From NCBI RefSeq assembly GCF_003253745.1, contig NZ_MZXV01000010.1:62001-126000 (forward strand): a DNA stretch of 64,000 nucleotides. The letters run 5' to 3'. A program made the position numbers and the translations under genes. The DNA comes from Mesorhizobium kowhaii (lineage in GTDB: Bacteria > Pseudomonadota > Alphaproteobacteria > Rhizobiales > Rhizobiaceae). The notes beneath the pieces were generated by a model. It made no database searches, was not told where the DNA came from, and was given only the letters and a program-made list of their open reading frames with translations. Positions within the stretch are counted from its first letter, which is position 1. Each line of letters starts with the position of its first letter. Shown in pieces: positions 43,615 through 52,899 of the stretch.

Positions 43615-43848
43615 ATGGCAATGGATGCCCACGACATCGAAAAACTGATCAAGGACGGCATTCCGGACGCCAAGGTGACGATCCGCGATCTGGCCGGTGA
43701 TGGCGACCATTACGCGGCCGAGGTGGTGGCAGAGAGCTTTCGCGGCAAGAGCCGCGTCCAGCAGCACCAGATGGTCTATGACGCGCTGAAGGGCAATATG
43801 GGCGGCGTGCTGCACGCGCTGGCGCTGCAGACCAGCGTTCCCGACTAA
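43615..43848 (+). CDS. BolA/IbaG family protein
   Basis: 77 residues from ATG 43615, with AGGA 8 bases upstream. The product is a complete short BolA domain: HDIEKLIKDGIPDAKVTIRDL, HYAAEVVAESFRGKSRVQQH and VYDALKGNMGGVLHALAL. The conserved invariant His near the end of the third helix lies in VLHAL. BolA proteins pair with monothiol glutaredoxins to carry a [2Fe-2S] cluster; the glutaredoxin gene grxD starts 258 bp downstream, the standard arrangement in alphaproteobacteria. Confidence 0.92.
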   Translation: MAMDAHDIEKLIKDGIPDAKVTIRDLAGDGDHYAAEVVAESFRGKSRVQQHQMVYDALKGNMGGVLHALALQTSVPD

Positions 43849-44106
43849 TCCGCATAAACCGCCGCCCCCCGGTTTTGCCGAACTGAGCCTAGCGCCGGCG
43901 TTCATCTGCGTGCGTGGCCAGCAAATAACATCGGCACGCTGACATCCGATTGGAGACCGGTGTCGCAACAGCCGCTTGGCCCAACACGGCCCATCCTTTG
44001 CGCCATTTCAGCCGCGGCACGGCTAACGTCTTGTTTCGAGCAATCGTTGGGTTTATTTGAAAGGTATGTTTCGAGCCTGACTCCCACAGGCGGGAAAGGA
44101 TGTTCC

Positions 44107-44442
44107 ATGAGCGGTATCAACGACTACATCGACAACGAAGTGAAGGGCAACGACGTCGTCCTTTTCATGAAGGGCACGCCCGGTTTTCCGCAGTGCGGAT
44201 TTTCCGGCCAGGTCGTCCAGATCCTCGACTATATCGGCGCCGACTACAAAGGCGTGGACGTGCTGACCTCGGCCGAGCTGCGCCAAGGCATCAAGGAATA
44301 TTCCAATTGGCCGACAATCCCGCAGCTTTACGTCAAGGGTGAATTCGTCGGCGGCTGCGACATCATCCGCGAGATGTTCCAGGCAGGCGAACTGCAGACG
44401 TTCCTCGTCGAGAAGGGCGTAAGCGTCAAAGGCGCCGCCTGA
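44107..44442 (+). CDS. grxD: Monothiol glutaredoxin, Grx4 family
   Basis: 111 residues from ATG 44107 with AAAGGA upstream. The active site is the CGFS type (Cys30 in FPQCGFSGQ), with the glutathione-binding Lys22 (FMKGTPG), the WPTIPQLYV cis-proline loop and GGCDIIREM. These proteins bind a glutathione-ligated [2Fe-2S] cluster as a homodimer or with BolA, and deliver it in iron-sulfur assembly. Its BolA partner is encoded just upstream. A long perfect-looking palindrome follows the stop codon. Confidence 0.95.
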   Translation: MSGINDYIDNEVKGNDVVLFMKGTPGFPQCGFSGQVVQILDYIGADYKGVDVLTSAELRQGIKEYSNWPTIPQLYVKGEFVGGCDIIREMFQAGELQTFLVEKGVSVKGAA

Positions 44443-44453
44443 TTTCAGTTTCT

Positions 44454-44493
44454 TGCATGAACCGAAAATCGATGTCGATTTTCGGTTCGTGCA
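44454..44493. repeat. 19-bp-arm palindrome after grxD
   Basis: The arms 44454-44472 and 44475-44493 are inverse complements with one mismatch and a 2-base loop; the core is ACCGAAAATCGA against TCGATTTTCGGT. It may terminate grxD transcripts, but no T run follows and the AAAATCGA core echoes the repeat at 20580-20605, so it is more likely a dispersed palindromic element. Confidence 0.7.
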
Positions 44494-44606
44494 CCAGGCG
44501 CCAGGGCAGCCCCACCTCGGCAATTTTATGTCCCGGATATCGGGACCAGGACGAGCCAATGCGCCGGCCCGCCGGCGCGTTTTTCGTTTGAGAGATCGGA
44601 CTTGCC

Positions 44607-45875
44607 GTGGACCAGCCATCAGTAGCGCCGCAATCGGCGAGCAAGCTGCCCATTCCGCGCTGGGAGTTCATCGCGCTGTGCGCCGCGCTAATGGCGCTGA
44701 ACTCGCTGGCCATCGACATCATGCTGCCGGCCCTGCAGCAGATCGGCGCTTCGCTCGGCGTCGAGAATGAAAACCATCGGCAATATGTCATAACAGCCTA
44801 TATTCTGGGCTTCGGCGGCGGCCAGCTTTTCTTCGGTCCGATCTCGGATCGTTTCGGACGGCGCGCGCCGCTGGTTGCCGGGCTGGTGATCTATGTCGCC
44901 GCCGCCGCAGCGGCCGCTGTTGCGCCAAGCTTTGAAACGCTTCTGCTGTGCCGGGCCGTGCAAGGCATTGGTGCGGCCGCGACCCGCGTCATTGCCGTCT
45001 CGATCGTGCGTGATACGTTCGATGGCCGGCGCATGGCCGAGGTGATGTCGCTGATCTTCATGGTGTTCATGGCGATACCGGTCATTGCTCCCGGCATCGG
45101 CCAGTTCATCATGCTGTTCGCAACCTGGCATTGGATCTTCGTCACCATGGCGGTCGGCGCTCTGATCGTGTCGGCGTGGTCGCTGCTGCGCCTGCCAGAA
45201 ACGCTGCATCCGGAGTATCGCAGGCCACTGACGGTTTCATCCGTCGTCGGCGGGTTCCACATCGTGCTGACCAATCGCATAGCACTCTGCTACGCCTTCG
45301 CCAGCACTTTCGTCTTCGGCGCCATGTTCGGCTTCATCGCCTCGGCGCAGCAGATTTATGTCGACATGTTCAACGTCGGCGAGATGTTCCCGGTCATCTT
45401 CGCCGGGGTTGCGGGCGTGCTTGCTTTCTCCAACTATCTGAACTCGCGCCTTGTCGGCCGCATCGGCATGCGCCGCCTGTCGCAGAGCGCGCTGCTGTTG
45501 TTTCTGGTCATCAGCCTCGCCTGGCTGGTCGTTTCGCTTGAAATGAAGATGCCACTCTGGCTTTTCATCACCTTCTTTGCCGGCGCCATGCTGCCGTTCG
45601 GTGCACTCGGCGCCAATTTCAACGCGCTTGCGATGGAACCGCTCGGCCAACTGGCCGGCACGGCGTCGTCCATACTGGGCTTCATGCAGACCTTTCTCGG
45701 TGGCATTCTCGGCACGCTGATCGGTCAGGCTTTCAACGGCACGGTGACGCCATTGGCCGCCGGCTTCTGCAGCGTCTCGGTCGCAGCGCTGCTGATGATT
45801 TTCATTGCCGAGCGCGGCAAGATGTTCCAGCCGCACAACCCACCCGTCTCAGGGCACATCACCGACTTGCATTAA
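44607..45875 (+). CDS. Bcr/CflA family multidrug efflux transporter (MFS, 12 helices)
   Basis: 422 residues from GTG 44607. The hydropathy shows the 12 helices of the drug:H+ antiporter-1 family, and the loop 2-3 motif A is GPISDRFGRRAPLVAG. The first helix block MALNSLAIDIMLPALQQIG and the LCRAVQGIGAAATRVI motif are characteristic of Bcr/CflA exporters (bicyclomycin, chloramphenicol). The natural substrate here is unknown. It is separated from grxD by a palindrome and has its own 5' region; no local regulator is seen. Confidence 0.9.
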   Translation: MDQPSVAPQSASKLPIPRWEFIALCAALMALNSLAIDIMLPALQQIGASLGVENENHRQYVITAYILGFGGGQLFFGPISDRFGRRAPLVAGLVIYVAAAAAAAVAPSFETLLLCRAVQGIGAAATRVIAVSIVRDTFDGRRMAEVMSLIFMVFMAIPVIAPGIGQFIMLFATWHWIFVTMAVGALIVSAWSLLRLPETLHPEYRRPLTVSSVVGGFHIVLTNRIALCYAFASTFVFGAMFGFIASAQQIYVDMFNVGEMFPVIFAGVAGVLAFSNYLNSRLVGRIGMRRLSQSALLLFLVISLAWLVVSLEMKMPLWLFITFFAGAMLPFGALGANFNALAMEPLGQLAGTASSILGFMQTFLGGILGTLIGQAFNGTVTPLAAGFCSVSVAALLMIFIAERGKMFQPHNPPVSGHITDLH

Positions 45876-45933
45876 ATTATTGTTTCGATCTTTCAGCCGA
45901 ACAACCTGCCGGTTCAACGCTGACCGCAGGAAT

Positions 45934-46761
45934 CTATTCTGCCCAGAGTTCGCGGCGTAGAACCTGCCAGCTTTCCCTATCCGGTGCGACAAGCAGACCA
46001 CCGCCGAGATGCGAGGGCAGATAGGCGCTGCCGTCGAAACGCGCGGCGTGGCCGCCGGCCTCGGCATGGATCAGCACACCGGCCTGATGATCCCACGGCA
46101 TCAGCTTGTTGTAGACGACGAAATGGGCATGGCCGCTGGCCAAGAGGCGGTATTCGTGCGCCGCGCAGCGATAGGCGAATTGCGACAGGATCTTCGTCTG
46201 GTTGCGCGCCAGCCGCGACCGCTCCGGCTCAGGCATGTATTGCCAGGAGACAGAGCCGGTCATTTCCGAGATCGGCGCAGGCGCCGCTACGTGCACCTTT
46301 TCCAGACTGCCATGCGCATGCCTGATATGGCTGCCGGCGCCCTTGGCGCCAATCAGCCAGTCCTTGCCGACCGGATCGTGGATGATGCCGACAACGGTTT
46401 CGCCCTTGACCACGACCGCCAACATGACGCCGAACAGCGGCACGCCGGATGCGAAGTTGAAAGTGCCGTCCACCGGGTCGATGACGAAAGCCAGATCGGC
46501 ATCGCCCAGGCCATCGAGCAGCGCCGGATCGTCGGAACAGGCTTCCTCGCCGACCACCATCGCCGAAGGATAACGCTCGCGCAGCCTGGTGGTGATCAGG
46601 CGCTCGGCATTCACGTCGGCCTGGGTCACCAGATCGGCGGCCGAGGTCTTCTGCCGGACGTCGCCGTCGCCCAGCCGGCGAAAGCGCGGCATGATCTCGG
46701 CCTGGGCTGCCTCGGCCAGAATGCCGGCCAGCCAGTCGATCGCGGTGTCGTCAAATGTCAT
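45934..46761 (-). CDS. Inositol monophosphatase family protein
   Basis: 275 residues from ATG 46761, inside the end of ttcA on the same strand (overlap 11 bp). The Mg-dependent phosphatase motifs are complete: GEEACSDDP with Glu72-Glu73, DPVDGTFNF (95-103) and the late WDHQAG block. The superfamily includes inositol-, histidinol- and 3'-phosphoadenosine-phosphatases. Sequence alone does not separate these here, although the histidinol-phosphatase-like group is plausible. The overlap with ttcA suggests one transcript, without an obvious metabolic link. Confidence 0.88.
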   Translation of the reverse strand: MTFDDTAIDWLAGILAEAAQAEIMPRFRRLGDGDVRQKTSAADLVTQADVNAERLITTRLRERYPSAMVVGEEACSDDPALLDGLGDADLAFVIDPVDGTFNFASGVPLFGVMLAVVVKGETVVGIIHDPVGKDWLIGAKGAGSHIRHAHGSLEKVHVAAPAPISEMTGSVSWQYMPEPERSRLARNQTKILSQFAYRCAAHEYRLLASGHAHFVVYNKLMPWDHQAGVLIHAEAGGHAARFDGSAYLPSHLGGGLLVAPDRESWQVLRRELWAE

Positions 46762-47644
46762 TGGAAATATCTTGCCTGGTGGTGAGGGTGTCGTTGAGCG
46801 CGGCGAAGTCGAACAGTTTTCTGTCGAGCAGGTGCGATGGCCTGCCGTTGGACAGCGCACGCAGCATGGTGTCCTTGCGGCCGGGCATGCGCCTTTCGAT
46901 ATCCTCGAGCATCGCCTTCATGGCGTTGCGCTGCAGGCCTTCCTGACTGCCGCAGAGATCGCAGGGAATGATCGGGAACCGCATCGCCGCGGCAAATTTC
47001 TCAAGGTCGGTTTCGGCGCAGTAGCTCAGCGGCCGCAGCACCATGACGTCGCCCTCGTCGTTGAGCAGTTTTGGCGGCATGGCGGCGAGACGGCCGCCAT
47101 GGAACAGGTTCATGAAGAAGGTCTCCAGAATGTCCTCGCGATGGTGGCCAAGCACCAGCGCCGAGCATCCCTCTTCCCGCGCGATGCGATAGAGATGGCC
47201 ACGCCTGAGCCGCGAGCAGAGCGAGCAATAGGTGCTGCCCTCGGGCAGCTTGTCGGTGACGACGGAATAGGTGTCCTGATACTCGATCCGGTGCGGTATG
47301 GCGTGGCTGTCGAGATAGTCGGGCAGGATGTGTTTGGGGAAATTCGGCTGGCCCTGGTCCAGGTTGCAGGCCAGCAAATCGACAGGCAACAGCCCGCGCC
47401 ATTTGAGGTCGAGCAGCACGGCGAGCAGCCCGTAGGAATCCTTGCCGCCTGAGAGGGCTACGAGCCAGCGCTGGCCGGGCTTGACCATCGAGAAATCCTC
47501 GATGGCCTGGCGGGTGAGACGCAGCAGCCGCTTGCGCAATTTGTTGAACTCGACCGAGGACGGCACATCGGCAAACAGCGGATGGAAGCCGCCTTCGCTG
47601 TCGGCAATCGGGTCAAGCGTTTCGATGTCTGGCAGCATGTTCAT
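46751..47644 (-). CDS. ttcA: tRNA 2-thiocytidine(32) synthetase TtcA
   Basis: 297 residues from ATG 47644 (the in-frame ATG at 47638 is also possible). TtcA thiolates cytidine 32 of some tRNAs using ATP and an iron-sulfur cluster. The PP-loop is SGGKDS (65-70). The cluster-binding cysteines are the CxxC pairs Cys140-Cys143 ([12 protein letters not shown]) and Cys228-Cys231 (PCDLCGSQ). [14 protein letters not shown] is also diagnostic. A palindromic repeat lies upstream, and the inositol phosphatase-like gene overlaps its 3' end. Confidence 0.92.
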   Translation of the reverse strand: MNMLPDIETLDPIADSEGGFHPLFADVPSSVEFNKLRKRLLRLTRQAIEDFSMVKPGQRWLVALSGGKDSYGLLAVLLDLKWRGLLPVDLLACNLDQGQPNFPKHILPDYLDSHAIPHRIEYQDTYSVVTDKLPEGSTYCSLCSRLRRGHLYRIAREEGCSALVLGHHREDILETFFMNLFHGGRLAAMPPKLLNDEGDVMVLRPLSYCAETDLEKFAAAMRFPIIPCDLCGSQEGLQRNAMKAMLEDIERRMPGRKDTMLRALSNGRPSHLLDRKLFDFAALNDTLTTRQDISNDI

Positions 47645-47674
47645 GGCATGTCGCTTTCGTGGACACTTTGTTCG

Positions 47675-47721
47675 GAGCAATTCCGGACGGAAAACCGGTT
47701 CCCACTTTCCTGGAATTGCTC
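47675..47721. repeat. Palindromic intergenic repeat, GAGCAATTCC family
   Basis: GAGCAATTCC (47675-47684) pairs with GGAATTGCTC (47712-47721). The interior GGAAAACCGGTTCCCACTTT is nearly the reverse complement of the interior of the repeat at 42892-42964, so the two are variants of one family in opposite orientation. It lies between rpsD and ttcA, upstream of ttcA. Confidence 0.75.
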
Positions 47722-47757
47722 GGAGCGCCCGGATTAGCGGACATGGCAGACAAAGAA

Positions 47758-47781
47758 AAGGCCGCCTCGACGGGCGGCCTT
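47758..47781 (-). terminator. Intrinsic terminator of rpsD
   Basis: AAGGCCGCC (47758-47766) and GGCGGCCTT (47773-47781) form a perfect 9-bp stem. On the minus strand it is followed by TTCTTTG. It lies 49 bases beyond the rpsD stop. Confidence 0.85.
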
Positions 47782-47829
47782 TGGATGGTGTCGCAAATGC
47801 GTTCGCTCAGCGCGAATTGAATTCGTCGC

Positions 47830-48447
47830 TTAGCGCGAATAGAATTCGACGACCAGGTTCGGTTCCATCTGCACGGCGAACGGAACGTCAGCCAGGCCGG
47901 GAATGCGCGAGAAGGTCGCGACCATCTTGTTATGATCGGCTTCGATGTAGTCCGGCACGTCGCGTTCGGCCAAACCCACCGATTCCAGAACGATGACCAA
48001 CTGCTTCGACTTTTCGCGGACTTCGATGACGTCGCCCGGCTTGCAGCGGTACGAGCCGATGTTGACGCGCTTGCCGTTGACGTTGACGTGGCCGTGGTTG
48101 ACGAACTGACGGGCGGCGAAAATCGTCGGCACGAACTTGGAGCGGTAGACGACCGCGTCAAGACGCGACTCGAGCAGACCGATCAGGTTCTCGGAGGTAT
48201 CGCCCTTGCGGCGATCGGCCTCTTCATAGACCTTGCGGAACTGCTTTTCCGAAACGTCGCCATAGTGACCCTTCAGCTTCTGCTTGGCGCGCAGCTGCAG
48301 GCCGAAATCGGAAAGCTTGCCCTTGCGGCGCTGACCATGCTGGCCGGGACCGTATTCACGCTTGTTGACCGGGGATTTCGGGCGGCCCCAGATATTTTCG
48401 CCAAGACGGCGGTCGATCTTGTACTTCGCGGATTCGCGCTTGCTCAT
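47830..48447 (-). CDS. rpsD: 30S ribosomal protein S4
   Basis: 205 residues from ATG 48447. S4 binds 16S rRNA early in assembly of the small subunit and can repress translation of its own mRNA. The N-terminal region lacks the zinc-binding cysteines (C- form), with [18 protein letters not shown] as the usual landmark. The S4 RNA-binding domain begins near residue 95 ([30 protein letters not shown]). It is monocistronic here, with its own promoter, a leader of more than 200 bases containing three hairpins, and a strong terminator. Confidence 0.97.
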   Translation of the reverse strand: MSKRESAKYKIDRRLGENIWGRPKSPVNKREYGPGQHGQRRKGKLSDFGLQLRAKQKLKGHYGDVSEKQFRKVYEEADRRKGDTSENLIGLLESRLDAVVYRSKFVPTIFAARQFVNHGHVNVNGKRVNIGSYRCKPGDVIEVREKSKQLVIVLESVGLAERDVPDYIEADHNKMVATFSRIPGLADVPFAVQMEPNLVVEFYSR

Positions 48448-48470
48448 CGCATTCCCTTTTCAAAACAACA

Positions 48471-48622
48471 CACCCGGAACCTCATGGTCCGGGTGAAGGA
48501 AACGCGCCCTCCTCTGGCCTCCGTTTTCGAGACCTGACAGGGTTTTCCCACGCAACGCGGCGGAAAACCCACGGGACACGTCATTTCAAACAAGATCAGA
48601 AACGACTAGGCACTCTGATCTT
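48471..48622 (-). promoter_or_regulatory. rpsD: Structured leader of rpsD with three hairpins
   Basis: On the minus strand the leader holds, from promoter to gene: AAGATCAGA with TCTGATCTT (48622-48614 and 48600-48592), GGGTTTTCC with GGAAAACCC (48570-48562 and 48548-48540), and CACCCGGA with TCCGGGTG (48495-48488 and 48478-48471). The last hairpin is followed by TGTTGTTTTG, resembling an attenuator only about 24 bases before the start codon. Autogenous control by S4 through leader structure is known in other bacteria; here it is inferred. Confidence 0.55.
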
Positions 48623-48669
48623 GCGCATACAAAACAAACACCGGACATCGCTGCCCGGTGGTGGCGGCT

Positions 48670-48698
48670 GGTTAAACCGAGATTTAACCGGTGTCAAG
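48670..48698 (-). promoter_or_regulatory. rpsD: Putative rpsD promoter overlapped by a palindrome
   Basis: On the minus strand CTTGAC (-35-like, 48699-48694) is followed 17 bases later by TTTAAC or TTAACC as the -10 region. The spacer and -10 are covered by a perfect inverted repeat, GGTTAAA with TTTAACC at 48670-48676 and 48683-48689, which could be an operator. Confidence 0.5.
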
Positions 48699-48813
48699 CT
48701 TTTGAATAGCGCAACGGAATGCAACCCTATACCGATCTGAGCGTAGATGCGATGCCGGATATGGCGGCAGGTTTGCGCCAACGGCACCAGGAAGGGACTG
48801 GAGCTAGAGCAGC

Positions 48814-49020
48814 ATGATTCTTGTGAAGAAATTCTTCCTTACCCTGGCAGGCGCTGCGGTGCTTGCGGGCTCGATGGCGGTGGCGCCGGAACCGGCGATG
48901 GCGCGTCATTGGCACGGACACCATCAGGTTTGCCGCATCATCGTGACGAAGAGAGTGGTGTGGCGGCATGGTCACCGCAGAGTGATCGTCCACAGGGTAC
49001 GGCGCTGCCACGGCTGGTGA
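48814..49020 (+). CDS. Small exported His/Arg-rich protein, 68 residues
   Basis: ATG 48814 opens a clear signal peptide (LVKKFFLTLAGAAVLAGSMA, cut near AMA-RH at about residue 30). The mature peptide of about 38 residues is dominated by histidine, arginine and valine (HWHGHHQ, VVWRHGHRRVIVHRVRR) with two cysteines (VCRI and RCHG). It is suited to binding metal ions or nucleic acid in the periplasm. A strong terminator 53 bases downstream supports an independent transcription unit. No named family is recognised. Confidence 0.7.
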   Translation: MILVKKFFLTLAGAAVLAGSMAVAPEPAMARHWHGHHQVCRIIVTKRVVWRHGHRRVIVHRVRRCHGW

Positions 49021-49072
49021 TATCAGTCCGGGCCCGGTTGACCGGGAAATAACCCATCCATCGCAATGATCG

Positions 49073-49098
49073 AAGCCCGCGGTTTTATCCGCGGGCTT
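49073..49098 (+). terminator. Intrinsic terminator of the small exported protein gene
   Basis: AAGCCCGCGG (49073-49082) and CCGCGGGCTT (49089-49098) form a perfect 10-bp stem with the loop TTTTAT, followed by TCACTTTGG. Confidence 0.8.
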
Positions 49099-49138
49099 TC
49101 ACTTTGGTGCTTCTCTCCCACACGACACGCGACCGGGG

Positions 49139-49327
49139 TCAGCTGTCCGATTTCCTTTCCGGCAGACCCTTGCGCTTCGTCTCGGCGAATTCCTCGAGCT
49201 GCTTTTCGCTCATCGATTCATACATTCCCTTTGAAGCGCCTTTGAGCTCGCTCTTTTTGGTCTCGCCGCGCTTGGCCGACAAAGCGGCGCCGGCGGCTTT
49301 CTGCTGGGCTTTCGAGGTGGCTGGCAT
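49139..49327 (-). CDS. DUF3008 family small protein
   Basis: 62 residues from ATG 49327, with GGAG about 10 bases upstream. The product, MPATSKAQQKAAGAALSAKR and onward, is lysine- and alanine-rich with a C-terminal KGMYESMSEKQLEEFA, the DUF3008 signature. It is probably a helical, nucleic-acid-associated or stress-related protein, but no function is established. It is divergent from the ribonuclease gene at 49493. Confidence 0.8.
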   Translation of the reverse strand: MPATSKAQQKAAGAALSAKRGETKKSELKGASKGMYESMSEKQLEEFAETKRKGLPERKSDS

Positions 49328-49492
49328 GGCTGTTTCTCCGTTGCTCTCAGAAGAAACGCCCCGCTTCGGTGACGGTTCCAGCCCCGGTGGCTCGGTTCCC
49401 GGCCCGCTTGGTGCCAGTTCGCCACGTGGTCAGGCCTGGCGATTTTCGTTGGCAGCCTTCCCGTGTCTGGAACCCCAGTGTAGGACGGCTGA

Positions 49493-50875
49493 ATGAAATC
49501 TCTGACCGATCCCTCACAAGCTCTCTCCACTGGCCTGGCGAAAATCCGCACCGAATTCCACGTGCCAGATGGATTTCCGGTAGTCGTAGTGGCCGCCGCG
49601 GAGGCGGCGGCCAAACGTGTGCCCAACCAGCATGCCGATCGAACAGCGATGCCCTTCGTCACGCTCGATCCGGCGAGCTCCACCGATCTTGATCAGGCGT
49701 TCTCAATCGAGGCGAGTGGCGGCGATCTTCTGCTGCATTACGCCATTGCCGACGTAGCCTGGTTCGTCGAGGACGGTGACGCGGTCGATCTCGAAGCCTG
49801 GACGCGGGGCGAGACGCTTTACTTGCCGGACGGCAAGGCCGGGCTCTACCCGCCGGTAATTGCCGAGGCTGCAGCGAGCCTGTTGCCGGATGGATCGCGG
49901 CCAGCGGTTGTCTTCACGGTTCGGGTTGCGCAGGACGGTGCGGCGAAGTTGGACGGCGCGGAGCGGGCAATCATTCAAAGCCGCGCGAAGCTCGCCTATG
50001 ACAGTGTGAAGGCCTCCGACGTTCCGGCCGGCTTCGCCGAAATGGCGCGACGCATGGCAATGAACGAAAAGCGTCGTGGTGCTTCGCGCGTCGACCCACC
50101 CGAGCAGGAGGTTGAAAGGCTCGCCGATGGTACATTCCGGCTTTCGTTCAGACCGCTGCTGCAATCCGAGCAAGACAACGCCGCGCTTTCGCTGGCTGCA
50201 AACATGGCGATTGCCGACGCCATGTTTGCGCATCATACCGGGTTGTTTCGGGTGATGTCGGAGCCAGATGCTTTCAGGGTCCAAAGACTGCGCAGCGCGG
50301 CACAGGCTCTCGGGCTGTCTTGGCCGGCCTCCACCAGCTTGCGCGACTATCAGCGAACCCTTGACCCGACCGATCCGCAACAGGCGGCGCTGATGTTGGA
50401 AATCCGCCATGCAAGCGCCGGCGCATCCTACCAACCCTACAAAGAAGGTGTTGTCCCTTGGCATGAGGCGATGGCAGCGACATATGCCCATGCAACGGCG
50501 CCACTCAGACGACTGGCCGATCGCTACGTCGTGCGCTGCGCGCTGGCCATCGCCAATGGCCAGCCGGTGTCCCAGGCTGTCACCGACGCGTTCGCCAGAT
50601 TGCCGCAGGTGATGGGGCGTGCGGATAGCCACGCTTCGCAGATCAACCACGCGGCCATCGACCTTGCCGAGGCGGTAATGCTGAAGGGACGCGAGGGCGA
50701 GACGTTCAAAGCTGCTGTCACCGACGTCGTCGACCATGGCGTGCGCGTTCAGCTTGCCGACATGCCTGTCGTTGCCAACGTAAAGGCCTCCGGGCTTAGA
50801 CAGGGCGACGATCTGACGCTAAGGCTGGTCTTGGCCGATCCAGATCAACGCAGCATCGTCTTCGAACCTGTTTAA
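49493..50875 (+). CDS. Minimal RNB-domain ribonuclease (RNase II/R family)
   Basis: 460 residues from ATG 49493 (AGGA upstream). RNB enzymes degrade single-stranded RNA from the 3' end. The magnesium-binding acidic cluster is seen in TLDPASSTDLDQAF (Asp59, Asp65, Asp67), with HYAIADVAWFV, and the arginine region ATAPLRRLADRYV close to the end. The protein lacks the N-terminal cold-shock domains of RNase II and R, being about 180 residues shorter than RNase II, and keeps only a short S1-like tail. This resembles the compact RNB proteins of actinobacteria and some rhizobia. Substrate range is unknown. Confidence 0.88.
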   Translation: MKSLTDPSQALSTGLAKIRTEFHVPDGFPVVVVAAAEAAAKRVPNQHADRTAMPFVTLDPASSTDLDQAFSIEASGGDLLLHYAIADVAWFVEDGDAVDLEAWTRGETLYLPDGKAGLYPPVIAEAAASLLPDGSRPAVVFTVRVAQDGAAKLDGAERAIIQSRAKLAYDSVKASDVPAGFAEMARRMAMNEKRRGASRVDPPEQEVERLADGTFRLSFRPLLQSEQDNAALSLAANMAIADAMFAHHTGLFRVMSEPDAFRVQRLRSAAQALGLSWPASTSLRDYQRTLDPTDPQQAALMLEIRHASAGASYQPYKEGVVPWHEAMAATYAHATAPLRRLADRYVVRCALAIANGQPVSQAVTDAFARLPQVMGRADSHASQINHAAIDLAEAVMLKGREGETFKAAVTDVVDHGVRVQLADMPVVANVKASGLRQGDDLTLRLVLADPDQRSIVFEPV

Positions 50876-50898
50876 GTGGCAGACGTTTCCGCCGCCAT

Positions 50899-51687
50899 CT
50901 AGCTCACGACCAGCCCGAACCCCTGCATCAGCCGGCTGGTGGCGAAATCCACCTTGCCGGAAGTGAAGACCGCAATATCAGGCTCACCCACCGGCAATGG
51001 CCCGTCGACCGGTGCCAGCAGCGACATGGCGCGGCGGGCGATCGCTTCGGCCGGATCGATCCAGTCGACCGGCCAGGGCGCGGTCTTGCGCATGCGATTG
51101 GCCAGGAACGGATAATGCGTGCAGCCGAGCACGACGATGTCGGTGCGGGCGCCGTCCTTCTCGACGAAGCATGGCGCGATCTCCTTGCGGACGATCTCCT
51201 CGTCGACGAACCCCTCGCGCATGTAGATTTCCGCCAGCGGTGCCAGCCGGTCCGAGCCGACGAGCCGCACATGGCATTTCTGCGCCCATTTGCTGATCAG
51301 GTCGCGCGTGTATTGACGCTTGACCGTGCCCGGTGTCGCCAGCACCGAGACGAGCCCTGAGCGCGTACGTTCCGCCGCCGGCTTGATCGCCGGCACCGTG
51401 CCGACAAAGGGGTGGCCGGGGAATTTCTCGCGCAACGCGTCGATCACCAGCGTCGAGGCGGTGTTACACGGGATGACCGAAATCTCGGGCTGGAATTTTT
51501 CCAGCAGCGCGCCGAACAGGTCAAGGATATGGGCGTTGAGGGCCGGTTCCTCCCAGGCGCCATAGGGAAAGGCGGCATCATCGGCGACATAGACAAAGCG
51601 GCGGTCAGGCATCAGCACGCGCGCCTCGCGCAGCACGGTGAGCCCGCCGATGCCGGAATCGAACATCAGGATCGGCCGCTCAGTCAT
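50899..51687 (-). CDS. murI: Glutamate racemase
   Basis: 262 residues from ATG 51687. MurI makes D-glutamate for peptidoglycan. The opening [11 protein letters not shown] contains the catalytic Asp10-Ser11, and the two acid/base cysteines are Cys74 (IPCNTAST) and Cys189 (LGCTHYPFL). Its start overlaps the end of trmJ by 8 bases, so both genes come from one transcript. Confidence 0.94.
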   Translation of the reverse strand: MTERPILMFDSGIGGLTVLREARVLMPDRRFVYVADDAAFPYGAWEEPALNAHILDLFGALLEKFQPEISVIPCNTASTLVIDALREKFPGHPFVGTVPAIKPAAERTRSGLVSVLATPGTVKRQYTRDLISKWAQKCHVRLVGSDRLAPLAEIYMREGFVDEEIVRKEIAPCFVEKDGARTDIVVLGCTHYPFLANRMRKTAPWPVDWIDPAEAIARRAMSLLAPVDGPLPVGEPDIAVFTSGKVDFATSRLMQGFGLVVS

Positions 51688-52600
51688 TGTCGGTTCCCTT
51701 TCCACCGAGCGGCGGCATGTCGTCGTCTTTACCGGTGCCGGTGGCCTTGTCTGCCAGGCGATCGCCTTCCGCCTTGCGGGCGCGCGCCACGGCCGCCGGC
51801 AATCGTCTTGGATCGTCGCCCGGCGATCCCTCGCCACGCGGCATCGCCGGTGAAAACCTGTCCAAGGACGAAATGATGCCACGCAGCACCTTCAGCTCCG
51901 GCTCGGCAAAGCCGGCGCGCGTCAGCACGGCGCGCAGATTGTCGACCATCTTCGGCTTTTTCGCTGCGGGACGGAAATAACCGCGCGCTTCCAACGCGCC
52001 TTCGAGATAGGCGAACAGGCCGTGCAGTTCTTCCTTGCTTGCCGGCTTCATGTCCGGACCGGAAAAATTGGTTCTGGTCTCGTCTTCCAGGCCGGACTTC
52101 ATCCATTCATAGGACATCAGCAAGGCCGCCTGGGCGATGTTGAGCGAGGAGAAATCGGGATCGACCGGGAAGGTGACGATCTCGTCGGCAAGGCCGACCT
52201 CGTCATTGTAGAGGCCGAAGCGCTCGCGGCCGAACAGGATGCCGGTGCGCTGCCCCATTGCGTGACGGGTCCGGAGCACCCTGCCCGCTTCCACAGGGCC
52301 GCGCACGGATTTGAAGCCATCGCGCTGCCTGGCCGTGGTTGCGAAAACAAAGTTCAGATCGGCGAGCGCCGAGGCCAGATCGTCGAACACTTTCACGGCG
52401 TCGATAACATGGTCGGCGCGGCTGGCGGCCGCGCGCGCCTTCTCGCTCGGCCAACCGTCGCGAGGGTTGACCAAGCGCAGCTCCGACAGGCCGAAATTGG
52501 CCATGGCACGAGCCACCATGCCGATGTTCTCACCGAGCTGCGGCTCGACGAGGATGATCGCCGGGCCGGCGAGGCCGCGCTGAAAGTCCGTTCCTGCCAT
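51680..52600 (-). CDS. trmJ: tRNA (cytidine/uridine-2'-O-)-methyltransferase TrmJ-like (SpoU family)
   Basis: 306 residues from ATG 52600, with GGAA upstream; the frame to 52687 adds an unlikely tail. The SPOUT knot is present: an opening block [20 protein letters not shown], motif 2 [15 protein letters not shown] and motif 3 [16 protein letters not shown]. TrmJ methylates the 2'-O of nucleotide 32 in tRNAs. The last 50 residues are a low-complexity charged tail ([14 protein letters not shown]) not found in the E. coli enzyme. The downstream murI overlaps by 8 bases. Confidence 0.9.
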   Translation of the reverse strand: MAGTDFQRGLAGPAIILVEPQLGENIGMVARAMANFGLSELRLVNPRDGWPSEKARAAASRADHVIDAVKVFDDLASALADLNFVFATTARQRDGFKSVRGPVEAGRVLRTRHAMGQRTGILFGRERFGLYNDEVGLADEIVTFPVDPDFSSLNIAQAALLMSYEWMKSGLEDETRTNFSGPDMKPASKEELHGLFAYLEGALEARGYFRPAAKKPKMVDNLRAVLTRAGFAEPELKVLRGIISSLDRFSPAMPRGEGSPGDDPRRLPAAVARARKAEGDRLADKATGTGKDDDMPPLGGKGTDND

Positions 52601-52899
52601 GTGTTCCAGGTGATTGCGCCACGAAGTCTGCGCGTCCTGCCATATCGATGCGGCTTTTTGAAGAGTTATCGGCCGTCTGACTGACAAATACCCTTATGTC
52701 GCTCCCCCTGGTTTGCGCGAAAAATCCAGATGCGCGTCACCGGGGGTTCGCGCAGATGCCAGGCTTGTACAAGCAGATGAGCTGCGCACTCCGTCCCTCA
52801 AGAGATTGGTGGGATGCGGCACCGCACTCGTGCTGTTAGCGACAAGACATCTGGTCTCATTGCGGCAAATGGCTCAACCATGACGCCCCCAAACCGCTG
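52601..52899. other. Gene-free stretch upstream of the beta-helix duplication
   Basis: I see no credible gene here on either strand. The stretch serves as the 5' region of trmJ (minus strand) and contains the left boundary of the duplicated block at about 52872. Base composition drops toward AT from about 52870 onward. Confidence 0.5.

Noticed and set aside
44454..44493. Simple terminator of grxD
   Set aside because: No uridine tract follows on the plus strand and the core resembles another palindrome at 20580-20605, so a dispersed repeat fits better.
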